From positions 1-50,646 of the forward strand of contig JAPPGK010000113.1 of the NCBI GenBank assembly GCA_028821405.1: DNA of 50,646 nt. The letters run 5' to 3'. Under the pieces are notes generated by a model. That model did no database searches, was not told the origin of the DNA, and was given only the letters and a program-made list of their open reading frames with translations. Each line of letters starts with the position of its first letter. Position 1 is the first letter of the stretch. The DNA comes from Gammaproteobacteria bacterium. Its GTDB lineage: Bacteria; Pseudomonadota; Gammaproteobacteria; Pseudomonadales; Azotimanducaceae. Below are positions 32,912 through 40,232 of this stretch, one piece after another. The position numbers and the translations under genes were made by a program.

Positions 32912-33793
32912 TCACTCGTCATCCTCGACGCTAAGTTCGACCGAGGTGGTCGCGCAATACCTCGGGCTATCCCCGTAGGTCACCGTGGCGGTGACCACGA
33001 CCCGCAGATCGCTGTCGACCAGAGGAGCGCGGTAGACGGCCTCGTCGGTGTCATCCAAAGACGCCTCGACAATACCGTGGGAAGCGAACCAAGCGGTCGT
33101 CTGGCCGGTTGCCGACTGTCCGGCGACATCGTACAGCCGGCTGGAGACCGCCAGCGATTGGCCTTCGCCGACCGTGGTGGCGACTTCGAATGTCGGCAGA
33201 CCCGGCGGGACCCCGTGGCTGCCGCGTATCACTGCGTAGCCTACCGAGTCCCGGCAGGTCCGCCGGACATGCCTCGAATCCGGGCATGGCGACCCGATTC
33301 GCGCGGGACGGCAGTCCCCCCACCCGGGCGCAATGTCGAAGGGGTACTCCGCATCCAGTTCCGCGCCGCCAAACTGCCCGATCACCGATCCATTGCGCCG
33401 CACAATGGCGGTTTCTCGCGACGCCGCGGCCAGTTCGCCGTTCTCGTCGACGACCCGGTGCTCTAGATTCACCGAGACATTCGCCCTGCCTTCGACGGTT
33501 GCCACGCACGCTAGACTTGCATCGGCCCGCCAAGGCGTCCACAGCTGCCCGCCAAACCCCACTTCACTCCAGCTGTCGAGGTCGGTGGCATCGATGGTCC
33601 CCTGTGTGTCGGGTTCCGAGCACGAGAGGCCCAGTCCGCAGCCGTCCTCGTCAAGACATTCCATTGCAGCACGTACCGCGGTCGCGTCGTCCGACCGGGG
33701 AAGATCAAAGGTGTAAACGGTCGCGGCTGTCGCGGGCGAGACTGCTGCCAGCACCGCTAGTGCCAAACCAGCTCCGGTCGTCTGGAATTTCAA
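32912..33793 (-). CDS. Secreted cysteine-containing protein, family unknown (tandem paralogue 2)
   Basis: About 293 residues if the start is the TTG at 33793, which places a clean signal peptide at the N-terminus (MKFQTTGAGLALAVLAAVSPATA). The open frame runs upstream to 34087 with low-confidence sequence. The mature part aligns with paralogue 1 throughout (shared 'LPRS', 'TAVRA', 'CLDEDGC', 'TPWRADASLAC', 'LEHRV', 'SRET', 'GWGDCRPA', 'CPDSRHV', 'YCATTSVEL'). The conserved cysteines suggest a disulfide-stabilised periplasmic or surface protein. It is one of a tandem pair with 87 bp between the genes. Confidence 0.68.
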   Translation of the reverse strand: MKFQTTGAGLALAVLAAVSPATAATVYTFDLPRSDDATAVRAAMECLDEDGCGLGLSCSEPDTQGTIDATDLDSWSEVGFGGQLWTPWRADASLACVATVEGRANVSVNLEHRVVDENGELAAASRETAIVRRNGSVIGQFGGAELDAEYPFDIAPGWGDCRPARIGSPCPDSRHVRRTCRDSVGYAVIRGSHGVPPGLPTFEVATTVGEGQSLAVSSRLYDVAGQSATGQTTAWFASHGIVEASLDDTDEAVYRAPLVDSDLRVVVTATVTYGDSPRYCATTSVELSVEDDE

Positions 33794-34244
33794 GGCGTCC
33801 CATGCGCCATTGCATGCGGCTGTGGATCGTGCGGGCCTTGATGCCCGCGACGTGCCTCTACTCCACGTGTTGCCTTCGCTTGGTGCCATCGGTGTCAACA
33901 TTCGGACGGCGTGCGACCCGCCGAGCGCGCCCTTGAACGCGCGACGGCTAAAGTCGCGCGACCGCCGCTCAAAGTTCGCCTGATCTCTTGGTGTCTGTCT
34001 GACCATGATCATACCCCACGAAGGGCATTCTGCAAGGGAACTCAGTCTTGAAGCGATCCTCGACACCACCGATCCGGCGGGTACCAAACCTTGGCCATCG
34101 ACAGCAGGAGGGAGCCCCCAGCCGAGCGACGTGGCTCACCCGTCCCTTGGATCCCCTACGCCCTTGGACAACGAACGGCGGGCGAGTTTAATATCGGTGA
34201 CGCTCGACGAAGAATGAATGTCCGGCCATCCGGGGGGAGACCAG
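33794..34244. other. Divergent intergenic region, about 450 bp
   Basis: It lies between the secreted protein and the vWA-like gene and may include an N-terminal extension of the former. An inverted repeat GCGCGAC / GTCGCGC lies near 33940-33960. The promoter for the plus-strand gene is given separately. Confidence 0.4.
34164..34192 (+). promoter_or_regulatory. Promoter of the vWA-like/TonB-C gene
   Basis: A -35 TTGGAC (34164-34169) and a -10 TTTAAT (34187-34192, 5 of 6) are 17 bp apart, giving a leader of about 45 nt to the ATG at 34245. Confidence 0.5.
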
Positions 34245-36176
34245 ATGCCACCGGCCCGAACCACACCACGCGGCCGTCCGCCCCGCGAACGGGCACGATA
34301 TGGGTTGTACGTTGCTCTGGGTCTGGCAGTGATCGTGCTACCCGTCGTTGTGCTCTCTTTCGTATACGGCAGTGAAGGTGACGAAGTGGAACTCGACGCC
34401 AGCCTCTGCCCGGTCGACACGGCGGCCATCGCCGGACGCACCGTGCTGCTGCTCGATGTCGGTAAACCGGTCAGCGACGCCACGGCAGGTCTGCCAGCCG
34501 AACTCGTGCAGCGCGTGACGCTCGACATGGCCGCCAACGCGGAGTTGCAGGTCTTCCTGATCGCTGCGAACCCGTTGGCGCCGCGGATACTCGTCGACCG
34601 GCTCTGCAAGCCCTACGCCAGCGACGACCTTGCCGTTGCCGCCGCCAAGGACCGGTCGGGCGACACGCGCGACTGCGACGACCTGCCGGCGCAGCTTTCG
34701 CGCCATGTCCGCAACCGCGCCACGCAGTTCTGCGAGCGGCGCGATGCGCTCAGGCGACGCATAGACGGCATCATCGCGGGGGATTGGCCGACCACGGTAG
34801 CAAACGCCTACCTGGTGGAGGCCATCGAGGACACGCGTCTGGCGCTCGCACAGTTCGCCCATCCCTCCCTTTTCGTGTTCTCCGACATGCTTCAGCACGC
34901 GGAGTGGTACTCCCACGCGGAGCGCGGGCCGAACAAGTGGGATTACGAGGACTTCGCCCAAGCCCGCGAGCAGGAGACCGGTCTCCTGTCGGAGCCGCCA
35001 CCCGACGATCCCGATCTCGCCGTGACGGTCTACTACGTGCCCAGACGCGGGCTAACCGAACATCCGCGCGTGGCGCGGGCGCACCAGAGATTCTGGCGCC
35101 GGTATTTCGCCGACGTCGGCTCGGTGACCTTCGAGGAACAGCCTCTACACGTCGCCTACGAAGTACGACCCTTTGCCGGTCGGGCAGCCGCTGCCGGGTC
35201 CGACCCGCTTGCCGAGGCTAACCAGGAGGAGGAGTCGGCGGCGAGCGAAGCGGCGACAGCGCTACAACGCCAACCGGCCCCCGAACCTGTCCTGGAGGTC
35301 GACGACGTCGAAACGGAATCGGCCACGGGTTCTGGCGCCGATGCCGGGCCGGCGTCGTCGGTCACCGTCGAATCCGCAGCGTCGCAGAATGTCCGTACCG
35401 CTGGTGACACGCCTGACGCCGACTCGTCGCTCACGGACACGGCTGCCGAGCCGGTGCAATCGAACGCGGACGCGCCACCCATCGTCACCGACAGGGACCC
35501 AGGAGGCCCTTCGCAGCCTCCCCCCGACAAGGCGTCGTTCACGGACACGGCTGCCGAGCCGGCGCAATCGGCCGTGCCACCGATCGTCGCCGACAGCCAA
35601 CCAGGACGGCCCTCACAGCCTCCCTCGGGCAACGCCCCAACGGACGCAGCACCGGCGGCCGATTCAATCGGTCCGGCCGAAGACACGGCACCCCTAGGCG
35701 TCGCGACCGGGAACCCCGAGCGGCTGCCATCGGACAACCCGGCGACCGACGCGCAGGAAGGTGTTGCTCCCCCTCCCACCCGACCGGAACCGGACACGCT
35801 AGACCTGCCGAACCTAGCCACGAACTCCGAACGCCCAACAGATGCATCGCAGAGCTTCTGCGAGGCGAGGCTGAAGCCTGAGTTCGTGGGCGTGGACGTC
35901 TATCCGCTCGGTGGAAACACCCGGGGCCGAAAACCCAACTTCGGCTCCGCGGAAATCGTCGTTGCATACACCATCAACGAAGACGGCGAAACCGTGGACA
36001 GGGACGTTGCCGTGCAGATGTCGGAATCAACGGTGGACCTGCCGCGCTACACGGACCTGTTTACGCGACGTGCGCAGCAGATCGTGCGGGGATGGTCGTT
36101 CGACTTCGCTTCCGAGAACGGCTGCGAGAGACGCCAGTCGCGCGTGGTCCGACTCCAATTCCAATACCGCCGTTGA
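34245..36176 (+). CDS. Membrane-anchored vWA-like protein with C-terminal TonB-C-like domain
   Basis: The ATG at 34245 is preceded by GGGGGGAG at ideal spacing (the ATG at 34218 lacks a site), giving 643 residues. After a basic stretch comes one transmembrane helix (about 20-42, 'YGLYVALGLAVIVLPVVVLSFVYG'), then a vWA-like domain (about 60-310; 'TVLLLDVGKPVS', 'HPSLFVFSDMLQHAEWY', 'LAVTVYYVPRRG', 'HQRFWRRYFADVG') without a full DxSxS site. A long Pro/Ala/Asp-rich linker with two copies of a 32-residue repeat follows. The C-terminal domain (about 565-643; 'GSAEIVVAYTINEDGETVDRDVAVQMSEST', 'FTRRAQQIVRGWSFDF') looks like the TonB C-terminal domain. The architecture is unusual. It is followed by a Roadblock-like gene and the Tad locus. 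Confidence 0.7.
   Translation: MPPARTTPRGRPPRERARYGLYVALGLAVIVLPVVVLSFVYGSEGDEVELDASLCPVDTAAIAGRTVLLLDVGKPVSDATAGLPAELVQRVTLDMAANAELQVFLIAANPLAPRILVDRLCKPYASDDLAVAAAKDRSGDTRDCDDLPAQLSRHVRNRATQFCERRDALRRRIDGIIAGDWPTTVANAYLVEAIEDTRLALAQFAHPSLFVFSDMLQHAEWYSHAERGPNKWDYEDFAQAREQETGLLSEPPPDDPDLAVTVYYVPRRGLTEHPRVARAHQRFWRRYFADVGSVTFEEQPLHVAYEVRPFAGRAAAAGSDPLAEANQEEESAASEAATALQRQPAPEPVLEVDDVETESATGSGADAGPASSVTVESAASQNVRTAGDTPDADSSLTDTAAEPVQSNADAPPIVTDRDPGGPSQPPPDKASFTDTAAEPAQSAVPPIVADSQPGRPSQPPSGNAPTDAAPAADSIGPAEDTAPLGVATGNPERLPSDNPATDAQEGVAPPPTRPEPDTLDLPNLATNSERPTDASQSFCEARLKPEFVGVDVYPLGGNTRGRKPNFGSAEIVVAYTINEDGETVDRDVAVQMSESTVDLPRYTDLFTRRAQQIVRGWSFDFASENGCERRQSRVVRLQFQYRR
35427..35630 (+). repeat. 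Internal direct repeat in the linker of the vWA-like gene
   Basis: Units of about 97 bp begin at 35427 and 35535 and both encode a 'TDTAAEPxQS...PPIVxDxxPGxPSQPP' segment. The repeats expand the disordered linker and could vary in copy number. Confidence 0.6.
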
Positions 36177-36205
36177 ATCCGTTTGGTCCGCGTTTATGCA
36201 CGCGG

Positions 36206-36234
36206 TTGATAACCATTAACGTTACACATATGAT
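36206..36234 (+). promoter_or_regulatory. Near-consensus promoter of Roadblock-like paralogue 2
   Basis: A -35 TTGATA (36206-36211, 5 of 6) and a -10 TATGAT (36229-36234, 5 of 6) are exactly 17 bp apart. The spacer holds a TAACGTTA palindrome (36217-36224). This is the best promoter match in the window. Confidence 0.65.
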
Positions 36235-36276
36235 CGAGTCATTCATCGTTTGGACAGGCCCTTGCCGGAGGCGCCG

Positions 36277-36792
36277 ATGAGACTTGGCAGTCTGCAGGAC
36301 TTGTGCGAGGACATCGTCGCTGGCGTGGAAGGCGCTTTGGGTTGTGCATTGGTGGACTTGACGACCGGTCTCCCGCTGACACTCAAGGTACGCAATGGCG
36401 GTCTGCTCGATCCTGGTGCCATGGAGCTTCTTGCAGCCACGGGTGTGGCGTACTTCAACGGCGGCATAGGCGCGAGTTCTGCCGATGCGGCGTCGGGCGA
36501 ACATATCGAAGAGATACAGACGACGACGGACGACGCCTATTTCTTCATGTCGCGCGTGCCCGGCGGGTCACAGGAGCTCCTAGTCCTGGTAACCGACCGC
36601 AAGAGTACGAATCTCGGATTGGGCTGGATGTCCATGCGCCAAGCGCTCGGGCACATACGGACCTTGAATGCAGATGCCGGTAGCGACGAGGGACCGTCGG
36701 TCCCGCCACGGACCCAGCCGACGACGCCAGATCCATCGGGGGATCCGGCGTTCGCGGTCCGCTCGCGAAACCGGCGTTCCATTTGGGGCTGA
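36277..36792 (+). CDS. Roadblock/LC7-like protein (paralogue 2)
   Basis: The 171-residue protein starts at the ATG at 36277, with GGAGG 6 bp upstream. The domain spans about 1-120: 'RLGSLQDLCEDIVAGVEGALGCALVDLTTGLPLTLKV', then 'DDAYFFMSRVPGGSQELLVLVTDRKSTNLGLGWMSMRQAL', followed by a short disordered tail ending 'RNRRSIWG'. It shares this layout with the protein at 21683-22648. The fold call is by pattern. It is transcribed towards the TadC stop and lies between the vWA-like gene and the Tad pilus locus, which suggests a regulatory or polar-placement role for the pilus; this is inference. Confidence 0.65.
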   Translation: MRLGSLQDLCEDIVAGVEGALGCALVDLTTGLPLTLKVRNGGLLDPGAMELLAATGVAYFNGGIGASSADAASGEHIEEIQTTTDDAYFFMSRVPGGSQELLVLVTDRKSTNLGLGWMSMRQALGHIRTLNADAGSDEGPSVPPRTQPTTPDPSGDPAFAVRSRNRRSIWG

Positions 36793-36824
36793 CCGCCGTT
36801 GGCAGCGACCGCATCGGTCGTCGA

Positions 36825-37775
36825 TCAGAACGACTCCAGATTTTCCATCAGGTGGACGAACGCCGGTCCGCCGACGATCACAATGATGCCCGGCAGAACG
36901 AATGCCAACGTCGGCAGAATCAACAGCACCGGCAGGCGGGCTACCTTTGCCTGCATCGAAGCGATCACCTGAACACGCACCGAACTCGCTAACTTGCGTA
37001 GCGAGTCGGCCAGCGGCGTACCGTGGCGTCCGCTCTGGGCGACCGTTGTTGCAAAGTCCCTGAAATCGCGGCTGTCGAGATGCGTGGCAAGGCGACCCAG
37101 CGCATCCTCGCGGCTACGTCCGTGAACGCTCATGTCGAGGCTTGCATGGCGCAGTTCGAGGGCAAGTTCAGGTCGAAACGACTTGAGATCGGCTACCGTG
37201 CGCTGCAGCGCCCGTTCGAACGTCAGGCCCGATTCGAGGCAGACGATGAGCAGATCGAACGCGTCGGCAAGTCCGGCGTGAATCCGGTGGGAACGCACCG
37301 CCGCCATGCGGGCAACCACGAGCTCCGGAACAAGGTTGAGCAAGACGCCAAGCAAGAAGCCGGCAACCAACCCGGCACCCCAACCCAACACCCCCACGAT
37401 CAGCGGTGGTACCGTCGCCAATCCGACGACCAGGCCCAGCAGCAACGCGGCTGCTTTTGCCCCGAGTACCACGGTCGTCGTGTTCGCCGAACGAAATCCC
37501 GCTCGATGGAGCGCGGTCGCGATCTTCCGTCGGTCGTCCTCGCCGAGCGGCAGGAATCCCCCCAGGGCGGCGAATCCACGTCCGAAGAGTCCCCGGATGT
37601 CGGCGGAACGCTGCGCCAGGTTCAGCTCCACCCGCGTCCGCCCCGTGCCGCCGCCGGCCAAACCGAGCCGACGCGCAACACGCAAGCGCAGAATCAGTTC
37701 GTCGACCAGCAGGAACCCAAGGTAGGCGATCAGCACCACGACAACGAATGCGACGAACCACCCTAGGCCGCTCAT
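36825..37775 (-). CDS. tadC: Tad pilus inner-membrane platform protein TadC
   Basis: The 316-residue GspF-type membrane protein starts at MSGLGWFVAFVVVVLIAYLGFLLVDEL, with the ATG overlapping the TadB stop by 4 bp (ATGA); longer frames are shadows. It has an N-terminal helix, a pair of helices near the middle ('AAALLLGLVVGLATVPPLIVGVLGWGAGLVAGFLLGVLLNLVP'), and a cytoplasmic T2SSF domain ('ADAFDLLIVCLESGLTFERALQRTVADL', 'LDMSVHGRSREDALGRLA', 'TVAQSGRHGTPLADSLRKLA'). The C-terminal helix is 'LPVLLILPTLAFVLPGIIVIVGGPAFV'. It forms the assembly platform with TadB for Flp pili. Confidence 0.92.
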   Translation of the reverse strand: MSGLGWFVAFVVVVLIAYLGFLLVDELILRLRVARRLGLAGGGTGRTRVELNLAQRSADIRGLFGRGFAALGGFLPLGEDDRRKIATALHRAGFRSANTTTVVLGAKAAALLLGLVVGLATVPPLIVGVLGWGAGLVAGFLLGVLLNLVPELVVARMAAVRSHRIHAGLADAFDLLIVCLESGLTFERALQRTVADLKSFRPELALELRHASLDMSVHGRSREDALGRLATHLDSRDFRDFATTVAQSGRHGTPLADSLRKLASSVRVQVIASMQAKVARLPVLLILPTLAFVLPGIIVIVGGPAFVHLMENLESF

Positions 37776-38710
37776 CGCTCGACGTTCCTGACCATGAACC
37801 AGGCGACCGTCAGTCCGAGCAGGATCAACCCGAAGCCGATCCCGAGTAGGTAGCGCGCCTCGTTCATAAGGGTGGCGAACAACTGCGGCTGCGAAACGGC
37901 CTGAATGCCGATCGCCGCCCCGGGCACCAGGCATAGCACGACAAGGCTGATCTTGGACTCCGAGGTCGAGGCCTTCATTCGGGCACGGTTGTCGATGCGC
38001 TCGCGCAGCATCTCGGCAAGGTTGCCCACCGACTCCGCGAGCCCGCCGCCGGTGCGTGATTGGGTGGACATGATGGCGGCCAGCATGGCCATCTCGCTAA
38101 TCCCGATGCGGTGCGCCTCCCGGCCGAGCGCGACGCCCAAGGGCACACCGAGGTCGGCCTCCACCGAGACGCGGCGCAGGACCCCCCGGACCGGGTCTTG
38201 GGCAGCGTCCGCCACCGACTTGAACGCCTGTCCCGTAGCCATGCCGAACCGCACCATCCGCTGGAAATCCTCCACGACGACGAGCAAACGGTCGATGAAC
38301 TCCAGACGCCGGCGAAACTCAAGCGTTGAGCCCAGATTCCACCCGACGACCCCCGCGACCAAGAGTCCGACGAGCGCCGAAAGCACCAGCGGCAGACCCA
38401 CGAAAACAAGCCCGGGCACAAGTGCGCAAGCAACAACGATCGCCCCGATGACAGACGCCCCGAGCGCTCGCTTGCCGCCCGCCAGTGGAAACCGGCGTTC
38501 GAGCGACGCCAGCATCGGCTTCGATTCCGCGACCGTGTCGCGCACGGGCGTTGCCGTCGACACCTCTCCCGACTCCAGCAGCTCGCCGAACGCACCGATG
38601 CGCCGCCGGATGCGCGCGCGGGAACGGAGTACCTCGTTGAGGACAACGGCGAACCCGCCGAAGGCGATCACGAGGATGACCCCCGCCCCGTAGAATGCCA
38701 TGTCGTTCAC
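37772..38710 (-). CDS. tadB: Tad pilus inner-membrane platform protein TadB
   Basis: The 312-residue GspF-type protein starts at a GTG that overlaps the TadA stop (GTGA). It has an N-terminal helix, a helix pair ('VIGAIVVACALVPGLVFVGLPLVLSALVGLLVAGVVGW') and a T2SSF domain ('FIDRLLVVVEDFQRMVRFGMATGQAFKSV', 'LGREAHRIGISEMAMLAAIMSTQSRTGGGLAESVGNLAEMLRERI'). It ends with two helices. It pairs with TadC and the TadA ATPase. The 4-bp overlaps on both sides fit a single translationally coupled tadABC unit. Confidence 0.92.
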   Translation of the reverse strand: MNDMAFYGAGVILVIAFGGFAVVLNEVLRSRARIRRRIGAFGELLESGEVSTATPVRDTVAESKPMLASLERRFPLAGGKRALGASVIGAIVVACALVPGLVFVGLPLVLSALVGLLVAGVVGWNLGSTLEFRRRLEFIDRLLVVVEDFQRMVRFGMATGQAFKSVADAAQDPVRGVLRRVSVEADLGVPLGVALGREAHRIGISEMAMLAAIMSTQSRTGGGLAESVGNLAEMLRERIDNRARMKASTSESKISLVVLCLVPGAAIGIQAVSQPQLFATLMNEARYLLGIGFGLILLGLTVAWFMVRNVER

Positions 38711-40068
38711 GGCTGAGACCCCAAAACCGTCGAACCCGGACGGCCGAGGCTGGCCTTGAGTTGCGCTCCCAGCCCCTCCTCCTCGACCCGGTCCGTGAAC
38801 GAAGGCCGTGCCCCACTGCTGGCGAACCGCCCGTCGCTGGGGTCGTAGCTCCAGATGTCCTCGAGCACGGGCACGTTGCCCTCCAGTCCGACGACATCCG
38901 TGATGGCGATGACACGGCGTTTGCCGTCGCGGAACCTGGCCGCCTGCACGATCAGGTCGACGGCTGACACGATCTGGTTGCGGATCGCCGCCAGGGGCAT
39001 TTCGCCCGTCTCCATCATGACGAGGTATTCCAAGCGGCTCATGGTGTCACGGGGGTTGTTGGCGTGGATCGTGAACATCGAACCGGGGTGTCCTGTGTTC
39101 ATCGCCTGGAGCGCGTCGAGGGCCTCGGGACCTCGGACCTCGCCGACCACGATACGATCCGGTCGCATCCGGAGGGCGTTCTTCAGCAGGTCGCGCATGG
39201 GAATCTCCCCCACTCCCTCGGACGACGGCGGGCGCGACTCCAAGCGCACGACATGGGGCTGCAGAAGGTTCAGTTCGGCTGCGTCTTCGAGGGTCACGAC
39301 GCGCTCTTCGAAACCGATGAACCCCGACAATGCGTTCAATAGCGTGGTCTTCCCGGAACCCGTCCCGCCGGAGACCACGATGTTGAGCCGCGCCTTGGTG
39401 GCCACCTCGAGAAAGGCGGCCATGCCCGGGTGCATTGACCCGCCCCGCGCGAGTTCGGGAATCGTGAAACCGCCCTGGCGGAAACGCCGGATGGATATCG
39501 CGGCACCGTCGATGGCGAGCGGGGGCGCGATGATGTTCACGCGGGATCCGTCGTCCAGGCGCGCATCGCACATCGGGCTCAGTTCGTCGATGCGACGCCC
39601 GGCGTTCTGCGCGATGCGCTGGGCGATGTGCGTCAAGTGGTCGAAGTCGCGGAATTGGGCGTTGACCTTGCTTAGCCTCCCGAGCTTCTCGACGTAGACC
39701 GACTGCAGGCCGTTGACCATGATGTCGCTGACGTCCGGGTCGCGCAGCAGAGGACCGAGCGGACCCAAGCCCCGCATCTCGTCGACTAGCCGCGTGGCTA
39801 AGGCTGCGTGCGCCCCCGCGATCGATGGCGCATCAGGTATCGTCTCGATGCGCTGAAGGATGGAGTAGATCAGGCTTTCGAGATCGGCTTCGTCCAAGGT
39901 CGCTGCTGTTTGCGAATCGAGTGCCTCCAGCACGCGGGCCTGGTACCAGGGCACGATGGTCTCGAAACGGTCCCGGGCGGGAGCTTCGCTCGGTTCGGCT
40001 GCCCGTTCATCGGTCCGCGAGTGCGCCGGCATCCCCCGGCGGCTGCGAATGGGTCGGAGCGTGGCCAC
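38707..40068 (-). CDS. tadA: Tad pilus assembly ATPase TadA/CpaF
   Basis: The 453-residue type IV secretion/pilus ATPase of the CpaF group has an N-terminal domain (about 1-180; 'LGPLLRDPDVSDIMVNG', 'RIDELSPMCDARLDDGSRVNIIAPPLA'). The ATPase core shows Walker A 'VVSGGTGSGKTTLLNALSGF' (about 235), 'VTLEDAAELNL', the His box 'FTIHANNPRDTMSRLEYLV' and the Asp-type Walker B region 'PDRIVVGEVRGPEALDALQAMNTGHPG'. It starts at GTG (an in-frame ATG is 12 codons later). The 164-bp gap before it separates it from the TadG-like gene, so tadABC may also have its own transcript. Confidence 0.95.
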   Translation of the reverse strand: MATLRPIRSRRGMPAHSRTDERAAEPSEAPARDRFETIVPWYQARVLEALDSQTAATLDEADLESLIYSILQRIETIPDAPSIAGAHAALATRLVDEMRGLGPLGPLLRDPDVSDIMVNGLQSVYVEKLGRLSKVNAQFRDFDHLTHIAQRIAQNAGRRIDELSPMCDARLDDGSRVNIIAPPLAIDGAAISIRRFRQGGFTIPELARGGSMHPGMAAFLEVATKARLNIVVSGGTGSGKTTLLNALSGFIGFEERVVTLEDAAELNLLQPHVVRLESRPPSSEGVGEIPMRDLLKNALRMRPDRIVVGEVRGPEALDALQAMNTGHPGSMFTIHANNPRDTMSRLEYLVMMETGEMPLAAIRNQIVSAVDLIVQAARFRDGKRRVIAITDVVGLEGNVPVLEDIWSYDPSDGRFASSGARPSFTDRVEEEGLGAQLKASLGRPGSTVLGSQP

Positions 40069-40232
40069 GGCGTGCTACCCAAATTCCTTAGCGACGGTCC
40101 CGGACCAACGGCGCCGAAAGCTAGACATGGCCGTCAGGAGCATTGAGAAGTTCCATCTTGCTACAACGCCTCGGACTTTAGCACAACAGCTCCCTGGTTC
40201 CGGGACGCACCGAACCCACGGTACCGACCAAA

